NCBI GenBank assembly: GCA_963696625.1
Contig: CAVOKZ010000033.1
Location: 62,001 to 126,000, forward strand
Source: JAWVFN01 sp963696625
GTDB taxonomy: Bacteria; Actinomycetota; Thermoleophilia; Solirubrobacterales; 70-9
Length of the DNA: 64,000 bases
Direction of reading: 5' to 3'
The notes beneath the pieces are model-generated. The model had not been told where the DNA came from. It searched no databases and was given only the letters and a program-made list of their open reading frames with translations. Of the stretch, positions 1-9,699 are shown piece after piece. The position numbers and the translations under genes are program-made. Positions within the stretch are counted from its first letter, which is position 1. The number at the start of each line of letters is the position of its first letter.

Positions 1-1045
1 ACAGGCCGCGGCGCGGGTCGAGCCCGGCGCCGGCCATCAGGCCGAGGTCGATCTCGCGAACGGTGCAGACGCCCTCCTCGAGGATCAGGCAGGCCTCGAC
101 CAGCGCCTTCAGCGTGAACAGGTCGGCGAGCTCCTCCGGATCGGGATCGGCGTCGCCCTCGATGTTGGGCTGGCCATCCTTGTAGAAGCCCTCGCCGCCC
201 GACTTGGCGCCGAGCTTGCCGTCGGCGACCAGCTTCTGCATCCCCTTGTGGACGTAGAAGCGGTCGTCGCCGTAGGACTCCTGGAGGTGCTCGGCGACGT
301 GCAGCGTGGTGTCGAGGCCGAGCATGTCGGTGAGCACGAACGGCCCCATCGGCGCGGTCTTGCCCGCGGCGCCCTCGTCGATCTTCTGGATCGAGAGCCC
401 CTTCTCCTCCTGGGCGCGCCAGATCTCGCCGACCGCCGAGTTGAGGATGCGGTTGACGACGAAGCCCGGGACCTCCTTGCAGGTGATCGGCTGCTTGCGG
501 ATCGCCTGGGCGAAGTTGAAAGCACCGGTCACGGTGTCGCGCGACGTCGATTCGCCGGCGATCACCTCGACCATCGGCAGCACCGAGGCCGGATAGAAGA
601 AGTGGAAGCCGACGACCTTGTCGGGACGCAGCGTCGCCGAGCCGATCTCCTCGATCGACAGGGCCGAGGTGTTGGAGGCGAGGATCGCGTGCCCGGGAGT
701 GACCTCGTCGAGCTCGGCGAAGACGGCCTTCTTGATCTCCATCTTCTCCGGCACCGCCTCGATCACGAAGTCGACCTCGCCGAACCCCTCGTAGGAAGTC
801 GTGCCGGTGATCCGGCCGAGGATCTCCTCGAGGAGGGCGTCGGCCTGCTCCTGGGTCAGCTTCTCCTTGGAGACAAGCCGGGCCAGCTGCGAGGTGGTGA
901 CCTCGCGGGCCTTGTCGAGAGCGGCTTCGACGAACTTCTCCTCGACGTCCTTGACGATCACGGGCACATCCGCGGCAGCGATCACCTGGGCGATCTCGCC
1001 GCCCATGGTCCCGCCGCCGAGCACTGCGGCCTTGGATACGAACAT
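1..1045 (-). CDS. 3-hydroxyacyl-CoA dehydrogenase (3' end outside window)
   Basis: NAD-dependent oxidation of 3-hydroxyacyl-CoA to 3-ketoacyl-CoA (beta-oxidation or butyryl-CoA route), cytosolic. The protein opens with a Rossmann nucleotide-binding loop (GGGTMGGEIA, residues ~10-19). It then shows the family motifs SNTSALSI, GFHFFYP (containing the catalytic His) and PGFVVNRI. These belong to the single-domain 3-hydroxybutyryl-CoA dehydrogenase type rather than the fused FadB type. The start is ATG at 1045 with GGAGGA about 8 nt upstream. About 348 codons are visible and the C-terminus runs off the left edge. It is the third gene of a minus-strand run after the PadR and SRPBCC genes. The family call is firm; the substrate chain length cannot be read from sequence. 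Confidence 0.9.
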   Translation of the reverse strand, partial: MFVSKAAVLGGGTMGGEIAQVIAAADVPVIVKDVEEKFVEAALDKAREVTTSQLARLVSKEKLTQEQADALLEEILGRITGTTSYEGFGEVDFVIEAVPEKMEIKKAVFAELDEVTPGHAILASNTSALSIEEIGSATLRPDKVVGFHFFYPASVLPMVEVIAGESTSRDTVTGAFNFAQAIRKQPITCKEVPGFVVNRILNSAVGEIWRAQEEKGLSIQKIDEGAAGKTAPMGPFVLTDMLGLDTTLHVAEHLQESYGDDRFYVHKGMQKLVADGKLGAKSGGEGFYKDGQPNIEGDADPDPEELADLFTLKALVEACLILEEGVCTVREIDLGLMAGAGLDPRRGL

Positions 1046-1095
1046 TTCGGTTGGGTCCTCCGGAAGGGTTGGGAGCGCGGGAAGGCTAGCCGGTC

Positions 1096-1536
1096 TCAGC
1101 CTTCCTCGGCCTCGTGCTTGAGGCGGCCGAGGCTGCGTTCGAGCGAGCCGACGACCTGGCGGCGGACGAAGAAGATGTCGGCCGCCGGGCCGAAGAGTCC
1201 GGCGTGCTTGATCGTGTAGGTCATGGTCTGGACGACGTGAACGCCGTCGCCGCGGATCTCGAAGGTGGTCTCGAGCCGACCCTCGCTCTCGGGGTCGTCG
1301 AAGGAGATCCGGTGCAGCTTCCGCGGCTCGTGGTCGAGGACGCGCTCGGTGACGCGGCCACGGCCAGGGGGGATCGACTCCCAGGTCAGCGTCCCGTCGC
1401 GTTCCGGGTAGCCCTCTGACGACTCCACCCGGGCGAAGCCGTCGACCCAGCGCGCCCAGCCCTGATCGTCGAAGTAGATGTCCCAGACCTCCTTGAGGTC
1501 GGCGTCGATCGTGGTCTCCGCCTTGGCCTCGCCCAC
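1096..1536 (-). CDS. SRPBCC-family (polyketide cyclase/START-like) protein
   Basis: A 146-residue single-domain protein of the SRPBCC helix-grip fold, which typically binds a hydrophobic ligand. The N-terminal TTIDADLKEVWDIYFD strand-helix and the C-terminal amphipathic helix (VGSLERSLGRLKHEAE) are typical of the fold. No catalytic residues can be assigned. The GTG start at 1536 lies one base downstream of the PadR stop codon, so translation is probably coupled. This pairing suggests the regulator and the SRPBCC protein respond to the same small molecule (inference). The next gene downstream is the 3-hydroxyacyl-CoA dehydrogenase, 50 nt away. Substrate unknown. Confidence 0.8.
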   Translation of the reverse strand: MGEAKAETTIDADLKEVWDIYFDDQGWARWVDGFARVESSEGYPERDGTLTWESIPPGRGRVTERVLDHEPRKLHRISFDDPESEGRLETTFEIRGDGVHVVQTMTYTIKHAGLFGPAADIFFVRRQVVGSLERSLGRLKHEAEEG

Positions 1537-1537
1537 G

Positions 1538-1987
1538 TCAACCCTTTCCGTAGAGCTCTTTCTGCAGCAGCGACATCGAGCGGATCACGGACTCGATGAA
1601 CGGCTCGACCTCCGCGCGCAGCCGCTTCTGCTCGCGCCGGCCGGCCGCGGTAATCGAGTAATAGCGGCGCGAGCGGCGGTCGGGGTGCTCCCAGCGGCCC
1701 TCGATCAGGCCGTTGGCCTCCATCTCGCGCAGCAGCGGGTAGATCGTGTTCGGATTGACCGAGATCACCCCGTCGGTGATCCGCTCGATCTCCTCGATCA
1801 GCCGGTTGCCGTAGGCCTCCTCGCCCGAGATCAGGTGCAGCACGAGCAGCGGAAACACGTCGCGGCGGCGGATGTCGCCGCCGAGCGCGTCGGAGGGCCG
1901 GCCGCCCTTGCGCTTCCCTTTCGTAGTCGCCTCGGCAACGGCCTCGCCCACCGGTTTCCGTGCCGCGCGCTCTCTCTCCTGCGCCAC
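1538..1987 (-). CDS. PadR-family transcriptional regulator
   Basis: A 149-residue winged-helix repressor of the PadR type. The core reads DVFPLLVLHLISGEEAYG, then the recognition region VNPNTIYPLLREMEANG, then the wing RRSRRYYSITAAG. A C-terminal dimerisation helix ends in LLQKELYGKG. I chose the GTG at 1987 because it leaves a short basic N-terminus (MAQERERAARKP); the frame remains open further upstream but that would overlap crcB. Only 42 bp separate this start from the divergent crcB start. That gap contains TTACGAGTAA (2010-2019), a small palindrome that could be its operator (weak). PadR proteins usually repress adjacent genes, so SRPBCC, crcB or itself are candidate targets. Confidence 0.85.
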   Translation of the reverse strand: MAQERERAARKPVGEAVAEATTKGKRKGGRPSDALGGDIRRRDVFPLLVLHLISGEEAYGNRLIEEIERITDGVISVNPNTIYPLLREMEANGLIEGRWEHPDRRSRRYYSITAAGRREQKRLRAEVEPFIESVIRSMSLLQKELYGKG

Positions 1988-2029
1988 GGCGGCGAGTCTA
2001 CGCCGCTTGTTACGAGTAAGTTGCCCGAC

Positions 2030-2386
2030 ATGACGACGCTGATGATTGCCGTCGGCGGGGTCCTCGGCGTGCTCAGCCGCTACGGACTCACACGCCTCAC
2101 CCTGCACCAGGAGTCGCTGATCTGGATGACGGCGGCGATCAACATCTCGGGCTGCTTCGCGCTGGGTCTGCTCACCGCCACTAGCTGGTTCTCGCGCGAC
2201 CTCCGCGAGGGCCTCGGCGTCGGTTTCCTCGGCGGCTTCACGACCTTCTCGACCTTCTCGGTCCAGGCCGTACTCGAGATCGACGGCGGCGAGCCGGGGC
2301 GCGCGATCGCCTATCTCGCGATCTCGGTCCTCGGGGGCCTCGCGGCAGGCGCCGCGGGCTACATCCTCGGGCGCCGGTTGGCCTGA
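2030..2386 (+). CDS. crcB: Fluoride channel CrcB/Fluc
   Basis: A 118-residue four-helix membrane protein that forms a dimeric fluoride exporter channel. Diagnostic features are GGVLGVLSRYGLTR at the N-terminus, an Asn in AINISGCFALG on helix 2 and the GGFTTFSTFS signature on helix 3 that lines the pore. The length is normal for the family. The start is ATG at 2030. It is transcribed divergently from padR with a 42-bp gap, too short to hold a fluoride (crcB-motif) riboswitch, and none is seen. There is no second crcB copy next door, so it probably acts as a homodimer. Confidence 0.93.
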   Translation: MTTLMIAVGGVLGVLSRYGLTRLTLHQESLIWMTAAINISGCFALGLLTATSWFSRDLREGLGVGFLGGFTTFSTFSVQAVLEIDGGEPGRAIAYLAISVLGGLAAGAAGYILGRRLA

Positions 2387-2472
2387 CGCCGCCTCCGTAT
2401 TCAGGCAGCCGGAGCAGGACCGAAATGCATCGATGCTCTCCTTTGAGCCCCAGCGGGAGCCCCGCAGCATGT

Positions 2473-2553
2473 ACCAAGAGTCAGACTCTCGGTGTTCGGA
2501 TCACCCACCGGGGTCTGACCCCTCCGCGCCCCTCCGCGCCGGGGTCTGACCCC
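2473..2553. repeat. Palindrome cluster with two GGGGTCTGACCCC copies
   Basis: Fills most of the 192-bp gap between crcB and the flavin monooxygenase, which converge here. Two copies of GGGGTCTGACCCC lie at 2510-2522 and 2541-2553, 31 bp apart. Each is followed by CTCCGCGCC, so a ~23-bp unit is directly repeated. Just before them, 2473-2493 is another imperfect palindrome (ACCAAGAG...CTCTCGGT). The same 13-bp core recurs near 25.4, 32.2 and 57.4 kb. It could serve as a terminator for either gene, but there is no T-run. Confidence 0.7.
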
Positions 2554-2578
2554 TCCGCGCCCTCCGGGAAGCTCTCCC

Positions 2579-3613
<1,035 letters not shown>

Positions 3614-3644
3614 GCCCCGAGTCTGTCAAATCCGCCGACTCGGG

Positions 3645-5048
3645 CTACTCGATTCCCTCCTGCTTGCCGGCGGGCATGAGCCGGGCGAGGATGAAACCCG
3701 CAGCGAGCATGCCGGCGCCGACGTACCACGCGGTCTCCATCGCGTTGGCGAAGTCCTGGGCGCCGGCGGCGCCCCCGACGTCGGTCGCGCCGGCGACGAT
3801 CGTGCCCATGATCGCCATGCCGATGGCCGAGCCGAAGTTCCGGAACGTCTGCACGATGCCGGAGGCCTGGCCGCGGATCGCATCCGGGACCCGGTTCAGC
3901 GCGTCGGCGTTGAGCGGCGAGAAGATCAGGCCGAAGCCGCCGCCGGTCAGCAGCATGCCCGTCAGCGTGTCGATGTGGGTCAGCTGGTCGAGCTCCTGCG
4001 CCCAGACCACCATGCCGATCGCGCCGAGGAGGAAGCCGCGCACGACCGGCGTCTTCGCCCCGTGCTTGTCCATCCAGACCCCCCCGAGCCGGGCGCCGAG
4101 GAAGAACGTGTAGAACATCGTCAGGATCGAGAACCCGGCCTGGGTCGGCGGCTGGTGGGCGGCGACCTGGAAGTAGACGCTGCCGAAGAAGAAGACGCCG
4201 AGCCAGGGACCGAAGGCGAGGAAGGTGAGCAGGTTGTCAATCGCGAACGGGCGGTTGGCGACCATTGCCGGCACGTCGATCAGCGGATTCTTGACTCTGT
4301 ATTCGACGCGGACGAAGGCGGCGAGCAGGATCACCCCGGCGGCGATCGAGCCGATCGTGGCGGGATCTCCCCAGCCCCAGACGGTCGATTGCTGGATGCC
4401 GAGCACGCTGAGGCCCATGCCGGCGACGATCAGGAAGGTGCCGGCCCAGTCGATCGTCGAGGGGCGCTTCTCGTTGTCGAGCTTGACGAAGTACATCTCG
4501 GTCAGCGCGAGAATCGCCACCGGGACGTTGATCCAGAAGATCGCGCGCCAGGTCCAGTACTCGGTCAGGTAGGAGCCGGCGATCGGCCCGACGGCCGTGA
4601 ACAAGCCGGCGACGATGAAGAAGACCGAGAGCCCCTTGCCGCGGTCCCTGGGCGGGAACGCGTCGAGCACGAGTACCGTCGCGCAGGGCACAAGCAGCGC
4701 CCCGCCGATGCCCTGCATGACGCGGAAGAAGATGATCCACGGCGTGCCGAGGTCGGCGCCGTCGGGCGTCAGCCCACAGAGGGTCGAGCTGATCGCGAAG
4801 ATCAGGATCCCGGCCACGACGACGTTGCGGTGCCCGAAGATGTCGCCGAGCCGCCCACCGAAGGCGATGAATGCCGCCGTCGAGAGCGCGTAGGCGGTTA
4901 CCAGCCACTGCACCGCGGTCTCGGAGAGGTGCAGATCGGTCTGGATCGTGGTCGCCGAGATGCTGACGATCGTGAAGTCGATCATCACCATCGCCATCGC
5001 CGGGACGAGCGGCCACAAGACCCGGTAACGGAGGTATCCGTCGCCCAT
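3645..5048 (-). CDS. MFS transporter, DHA2 (EmrB/QacA-like) family
   Basis: A 467-residue proton-coupled multidrug-type exporter. The N-terminus VPAMAMVMIDFTIVSISATT carries the D-x-TIVN-like motif of helix 1, and AFGGRLGDIFGHRNV is the MFS motif A loop. PFIAG-type motif C is represented by VAGLFTAVGPIAGSYL, followed by WRAIFWINVPVA. Many hydrophobic segments are consistent with 12-14 helices. The start is ATG at 5048. The substrate cannot be predicted. Its end is 31 bp from the flavin monooxygenase start. Confidence 0.9.
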   Translation of the reverse strand: MGDGYLRYRVLWPLVPAMAMVMIDFTIVSISATTIQTDLHLSETAVQWLVTAYALSTAAFIAFGGRLGDIFGHRNVVVAGILIFAISSTLCGLTPDGADLGTPWIIFFRVMQGIGGALLVPCATVLVLDAFPPRDRGKGLSVFFIVAGLFTAVGPIAGSYLTEYWTWRAIFWINVPVAILALTEMYFVKLDNEKRPSTIDWAGTFLIVAGMGLSVLGIQQSTVWGWGDPATIGSIAAGVILLAAFVRVEYRVKNPLIDVPAMVANRPFAIDNLLTFLAFGPWLGVFFFGSVYFQVAAHQPPTQAGFSILTMFYTFFLGARLGGVWMDKHGAKTPVVRGFLLGAIGMVVWAQELDQLTHIDTLTGMLLTGGGFGLIFSPLNADALNRVPDAIRGQASGIVQTFRNFGSAIGMAIMGTIVAGATDVGGAAGAQDFANAMETAWYVGAGMLAAGFILARLMPAGKQEGIE

Positions 5049-5065
5049 CTGCCGATGCTATAGCG

Positions 5066-5096
5066 ACGAGCGCCCCGGGATTGCCGGGGCGCTCGT
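5066..5096 (-). terminator. Hairpin between acyl-CoA dehydrogenase and MFS gene
   Basis: A perfect 13-bp inverted repeat (ACGAGCGCCCCGG / CCGGGGCGCTCGT) with a 5-nt loop. It sits 21 bp past the acyl-CoA dehydrogenase stop codon and before the MFS start. There is no clear U-run on either side, as is common for actinobacterial hairpin terminators. Confidence 0.6.
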
Positions 5097-5117
5097 TAAA
5101 CCGGTTCCGCGAAGGAG

Positions 5118-6354
<1,237 letters not shown>

Positions 6355-6440
6355 TGTGCGTGCTCCTTTGCGCGGTTCGTTTGAAGTTCGTTCGAAAGAG
6401 GGGGCCAGGCGCGAACGGGTGGGCCGGACCGGGCCGCTGA

Positions 6441-6456
6441 TTGACTGGTCAGTCAA
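6441..6456. promoter_or_regulatory. TetR-type operator palindrome
   Basis: TTGACTGGTCAGTCAA is a perfect 7+2+7 palindrome located 87 bp upstream of the acyl-CoA dehydrogenase GTG start. This sequence class is typical of TetR-family operators that control fatty-acid degradation genes. No tetR gene is adjacent, so the regulator would act in trans. Confidence 0.5.
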
Positions 6457-6500
6457 CCAGGACAAAGGGTAGCGAATCCGGCCCCGAGGTATGACGCCGC

Positions 6501-6523
6501 GGGACAGGCTTCAGCCGGTCCTC
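6501..6523. repeat. Degenerate copy of the GGGGACAG palindrome family
   Basis: GGGACAGGCT-TC-AGCCGGTCC is an imperfect inverted repeat that matches the arm pattern of the palindromes at 6862, 31105, 34551 and 37331, but with one mispair. It lies between two divergently transcribed genes and may also form part of the leader of the 6555 gene. Confidence 0.45.
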
Positions 6524-6554
6524 GGTCGTGCTCCACGGGGTCTACCCTCCTCAC

Positions 6555-7040
6555 ATGGACGCCGGATTGGTGCTGATCGTCGTCGCCGTTCTCGCGATCC
6601 CGTTCGCGGCGCTGGCTTTCGCCACCGCAGGCAAGGCGCTGAAGCAGATCGGCAAGGGCCCGTTCGCGATCGAGCAGGACATGCCGAGCGCCGGCACCGG
6701 GCCGATGCGGCCGGCGAGCCGGGCCGAGCGCGAGGCCGAGATCAGGCAGATGCTCGAGGCCCGCGCCTACCGCGCCGAGCAGCGCGGCGGCGAGCCGGTC
6801 GATGTCGACGCCGAGATGGAGAAGCTGCTCGCCGCCGAGAAAGGCGGTCAAGGAAGCTCGGCCGGGGACAGACTTCAGTCTGTCCCCGGTCAACTATCTG
6901 ACGACAAGGAGCTGCGGACCGAGGTCACCCAGCTCGTCGTCGCCCGCAACGAGCGCCGCGAGCGCGCCGGCAAGAAGCCGCTCGACGTGGAGAAGGAAGT
7001 CGAGCGCCAGCTCCGCGAGCTGGAAAACCTCGGCCAGTAG
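6555..7040 (+). CDS. Hypothetical single-pass membrane protein
   Basis: A 161-residue protein from the ATG at 6555. Residues ~3-22 (GLVLIVVAVLAIPFAALAFA) form one membrane helix; the rest is charged and helical. Two related segments, RAEREAEIRQMLEARAYRAEQRGGEPVD and LRTEVTQLVVARNERRERAGKKPLDVEKEV, have the same R-x-x-E...V/R-R-x-x-R-G-x-x-P-x-D pattern and look like an internal duplication. Between them lies a palindromic repeat (6862-6889) read in frame as DRLQSVPG. No known function. It precedes another small acidic protein gene by 27 bp. Confidence 0.65.
   Translation: MDAGLVLIVVAVLAIPFAALAFATAGKALKQIGKGPFAIEQDMPSAGTGPMRPASRAEREAEIRQMLEARAYRAEQRGGEPVDVDAEMEKLLAAEKGGQGSSAGDRLQSVPGQLSDDKELRTEVTQLVVARNERRERAGKKPLDVEKEVERQLRELENLGQ
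6862..6889. repeat. Perfect palindrome inside a coding region
   Basis: CCGGGGACAGACT-TC-AGTCTGTCCCCGG: 13-bp arms with a 2-nt centre, entirely inside the 6555-7040 gene. It is translated as AGDRLQSVPGQ in a stretch that lies between two otherwise repeated charged segments. It belongs to the same family as the elements at 31105, 34551 and 37331. Confidence 0.85.
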
Positions 7041-7067
7041 GCGCACGCAAATAAACTACGTATCGCC

Positions 7068-7487
7068 GTGGCTTCCGACTCCGACGCCTCCAACCGCATC
7101 TTCGAGCTCGAAGAAGTGCCCGACAGCCCGGGCACGTACTTCAACCCGAAGACAGAGGTGCTGGTCGTGATCGACGACTCCGCGACGATCGACCAGGAGG
7201 TCTTCCAGAGCGGAGCCTTCCGCCGGGCCCCCTGGGTGAAGGTCTCCGACGAGGTGCCGGTCGACGAGTCGGGGCGCGACGAGCTGCTCGAGCAATTCGA
7301 GACCGACTTCCACCCCGGCGCGACCGGCGCCCCGTCGCTCGACGACGAGGACATCGAGGAGGACGTCGACTCAGAACACGACAAGGGCGATCTCGACGGC
7401 GACGCCGACGACTTCGGCGACGAAGAGGACGACGAGCCCGAGGCGGGCGGGCTCGACCTCAGCACGCTCGACGAAGACGACGAGTGA
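7068..7487 (+). CDS. Hypothetical acidic protein
   Basis: A 139-residue protein from the GTG at 7068. The first ~75 residues look folded (RIFELEEVPDSPGTYFNPKTEVLVVIDDSATID). From about residue 84 on it is an Asp/Glu-rich tail (DDEDIEEDVDSEHDKGDL...), probably disordered. I recognise no family. It follows the membrane protein gene by 27 bp on the same strand, so they may be co-transcribed. Confidence 0.6.
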   Translation: MASDSDASNRIFELEEVPDSPGTYFNPKTEVLVVIDDSATIDQEVFQSGAFRRAPWVKVSDEVPVDESGRDELLEQFETDFHPGATGAPSLDDEDIEEDVDSEHDKGDLDGDADDFGDEEDDEPEAGGLDLSTLDEDDE

Positions 7488-7494
7488 TCGAGGC

Positions 7495-8628
7495 TCAGGC
7501 GGCCTGACCGCTCAGCGCCTCGGCGGGGTCGATGCCCCAGCGAGCGCCGGCCTCGGCGAGGTCGTCGGAGAGCGGCCAGCAGTCGGGCTTCTCGGGGCCC
7601 TCGTGCGCGGGGTTCGCCCCCTTCAGAGCCATGCAGCCGGTGTTGTCGCCGATCGCGCGGACCTCGGACACCTCCTCGGCGCCTAGGCGGATCTCGGCCG
7701 GCAGCGCGGCGAGCTCGGCGCGCTTGTCCTCGATCGGCCGCGCCGCTTCCCCGGCCTCCTGGATCAGGGTGGGCGCGACGCAGGCCACCGCCTCGTGAGA
7801 GAGGTTCCACTGGCAGGCGAGCTGCATCGGCGTCAGCCCGGCGCGCTCGGCGATCGGGCGCAGGCGGTCGAGCTTCTGGAGCGCCGCCTCGATCCAGCCG
7901 TCGGGGCGGAAGTTGCGATGGTCGCCCTGCGGAAGCTCGGTCTCGGGTGTGACGTCGTCCCAGAACAGGCCGCCGTAGTCGACGACTCGGGTGATCACCT
8001 TGACGCCGCTGCGAGCGGCGGCATCGAGGCAGAGCTCGCCGGGCCAGGGCTCGAGCGGGTTGAGGATGACCATCGCCCAGTCGATCTCCTCGCCGTAGCG
8101 CTCGAAGCAGCGAATCAGGTCGAGCGTAAAGCCGTTCGCGGGACCGGGGGCGATCCCAATCTCGGCGGCGAGCCCGGCGTCGCGCAGGCCCGCCATCGCA
8201 GTCCAGACTTCCTCCGACTCGTAGCCGGTGCGGTCGGGGTTGTGGAGCAGCAGGAGGTCGAAGCGCTCGGCGCCGATCCGTTCGAGGCTGCCCTCGGCCG
8301 CCATCCGCAGGTAGCCGCCGTACTCGCCGGGCCCGCGCAGTGAGGGGTCCGTGAAGCGCGGAAAGCCGCGCGGACCGTCGCGCTCGCCCTCGTAGAAGTC
8401 GTGGCCGACGGCGCCGACGAGGCTGTAGCTCTCGCGCGGGACTCCGGCGAGCGCCCGCCCGAGGACGCTGTCGGCCTCGCCCTGGCCGTATGCGTCGGCG
8501 CTGAGCACGGTCTCGATTCCCTCTCCGGGGCGGAGCAGCGCCTGCAGCCGCTCCTCCTCGATCGCCTCGCCGAAGTGGAGGAAGCGGCCCCCGCTCCACG
8601 TCCCGATTGCTTTCTGACCGGGATCCAC
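7495..8628 (-). CDS. Aldo/keto reductase-family protein, catalytic Lys not evident
   Basis: A 377-residue TIM-barrel protein of the aldo/keto reductase superfamily. AKR landmarks are LSADAYGQGEADSVLGRAL (Asp and Tyr of the catalytic tetrad) and RFDLLLLHNPD (the His strand). C-terminal segments are QLACQWNLSHEAVACVAPTL and VSEVRAIGDN. The strand that normally carries the catalytic Lys (usually xxTKxG) reads SLVGAVGHDF here, with no Lys. It may therefore be an inactive or altered relative. ATG at 8628; transcribed after terC on the same strand with a small hairpin between them. Confidence 0.75.
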   Translation of the reverse strand: MDPGQKAIGTWSGGRFLHFGEAIEEERLQALLRPGEGIETVLSADAYGQGEADSVLGRALAGVPRESYSLVGAVGHDFYEGERDGPRGFPRFTDPSLRGPGEYGGYLRMAAEGSLERIGAERFDLLLLHNPDRTGYESEEVWTAMAGLRDAGLAAEIGIAPGPANGFTLDLIRCFERYGEEIDWAMVILNPLEPWPGELCLDAAARSGVKVITRVVDYGGLFWDDVTPETELPQGDHRNFRPDGWIEAALQKLDRLRPIAERAGLTPMQLACQWNLSHEAVACVAPTLIQEAGEAARPIEDKRAELAALPAEIRLGAEEVSEVRAIGDNTGCMALKGANPAHEGPEKPDCWPLSDDLAEAGARWGIDPAEALSGQAA

Positions 8629-8634
8629 GGGCTA

Positions 8635-8656
8635 AGAACCTACAGAGATAGGTTCT
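8635..8656. other. Small hairpin at the 3' end of terC
   Basis: AGAACCTA-CAGAGA-TAGGTTCT: an 8-bp inverted repeat with a 6-nt loop spanning the terC stop codon and the gap before the aldo/keto reductase start. It could be a weak terminator or an operator for the downstream gene. No U-run follows. Confidence 0.4.
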
Positions 8657-9563
8657 AAACCGTACTCTGGTCGCGGCGCTCGGCCAGAGCCGAAGTGGCG
8701 ACCGCCATCGCCAGGGCCCCGACGATCACCGCGAGCGAAAGCGCCAGCGGCGGATGCCAGACCTCCTCGAGCAGCATCTTCGCCGCGACGTAGCCGAGGA
8801 TCGCCGCGAGGGCGAGATTCAGGTGGCGGAACCGCTTGAGCATCTCCTCGAGCAGGAAGTAGAGACTGACCATGCCGAGCAGGCTGAACGCGTTCGCGGC
8901 GAAGACCACGAAGGTCTCGCGGGTGACGGCGAAGACCGCCGGAATCGAGTCGATCGCGAACATCAGGTCGAAGGCGGCGACCATGACGAGCGCCGCGAGC
9001 AGAGGTGTCGCCATCCGGCGCCCGTCCTCGAGCGTAGTCAGCCGCGAGCCGTCGTAGTCGCGGGCCATCGGGGTCGTGCGCTGCAACACCCGCATCGCGG
9101 GCGTCGTCTCCGGGTCGATCTCCTCGCCGCTCTGACGCGCGATCCTGACCGCCGTAAACGCGAGGATCGCGCCCAGTAGATAGGTCGTCGCCTCGAAGGT
9201 GTCGAGCGCCGCCGCGCCGACGACGATGAACACCATCCGCAGCCCGACGGCGAGGGCGATCCCGCAGAGCAGCACCATGCGGCGCTGTTCCTCGGGCACG
9301 GCGAAGAACGAGAGCAGGACCGCGAAGACGAAGAGGTTGTCGAGCGACAGCGACTTCTCGATCAGGAAGCCCGCCAGGTACTCGCCGGCAGCGGCGTCGT
9401 CGCCGGCGACCGCCAGCAGAACCGCAAACCCGAGGCCGACCGCCGTCCACACGATCGACCAGACCAGAGCCGCCCGAAGCGGGGCGCTCGCGCGCCCGCC
9501 GAGCCAGAGGTCGAGGGTGATGGCGACGGCGACGAATACGGTGAGCGCGATCCAGGCGAGCAC
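8655..9563 (-). CDS. TerC/Alx-family integral membrane transporter (Mn2+ export type)
   Basis: A 302-residue polytopic membrane protein of the TerC family. It has the EKSLSLDNLFVFAVLLSFF motif with the acidic residues of the ion path, a second half with FDLMFAIDSIPAVFAVTRETFVVFAANAFSLLGM, and LEEMLKRFRHLNLALAAILG. Members such as E. coli Alx export manganese. The GTG at 9563 is chosen because GAAGGAG lies 5 nt upstream and the first helix begins directly (LAWIALTVFVAVAITLDL); the frame stays open upstream through the leader RNA. The leader at 9589-9690 is a yybP-ykoY riboswitch, which independently supports a manganese role. Confidence 0.88.
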   Translation of the reverse strand: MLAWIALTVFVAVAITLDLWLGGRASAPLRAALVWSIVWTAVGLGFAVLLAVAGDDAAAGEYLAGFLIEKSLSLDNLFVFAVLLSFFAVPEEQRRMVLLCGIALAVGLRMVFIVVGAAALDTFEATTYLLGAILAFTAVRIARQSGEEIDPETTPAMRVLQRTTPMARDYDGSRLTTLEDGRRMATPLLAALVMVAAFDLMFAIDSIPAVFAVTRETFVVFAANAFSLLGMVSLYFLLEEMLKRFRHLNLALAAILGYVAAKMLLEEVWHPPLALSLAVIVGALAMAVATSALAERRDQSTV

Positions 9564-9588
9564 GGAACTCCTTCGAGGTCGGTGGTCT

Positions 9589-9690
9589 CGAAGGTTTCGC
9601 CCACTCGCTGACCCGAGCCGACGCGCCGGGCCCTCCATGTCGGGGACCGTGTTGACGAACGCGCCGTCTTACAGGGCTAGTTCCCTTGCG
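9589..9690 (-). promoter_or_regulatory. yybP-ykoY manganese riboswitch
   Basis: Reading the minus strand, the leader begins GCAAGGGAACTAGCC (family AAGGGGAGUAGC box). It continues with TTCGTCAACACGG (family CGUCAACA box) and ends GGGCGAAACCTTCG (family GCGAGACCUU box). The first AAGG can pair with the final CCUU to close P1. It lies between the cation exchanger stop (9700) and the terC start. Directly after it, CCTTCGAG and CTCGAAGG form a perfect 8-bp hairpin covering the terC Shine-Dalgarno. Metal binding that holds P1 would free the ribosome site, consistent with a Mn2+-ON switch (mechanism inferred). Confidence 0.8.
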
Positions 9691-9699
9691 TGTCTGAGG

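Noticed and set aside
1988..2029. A fluoride (crcB-motif) riboswitch before crcB
   Set aside because: Only 42 bp separate crcB from padR, too little for the pseudoknotted aptamer, and the conserved GGxGAUGG-like start is absent.
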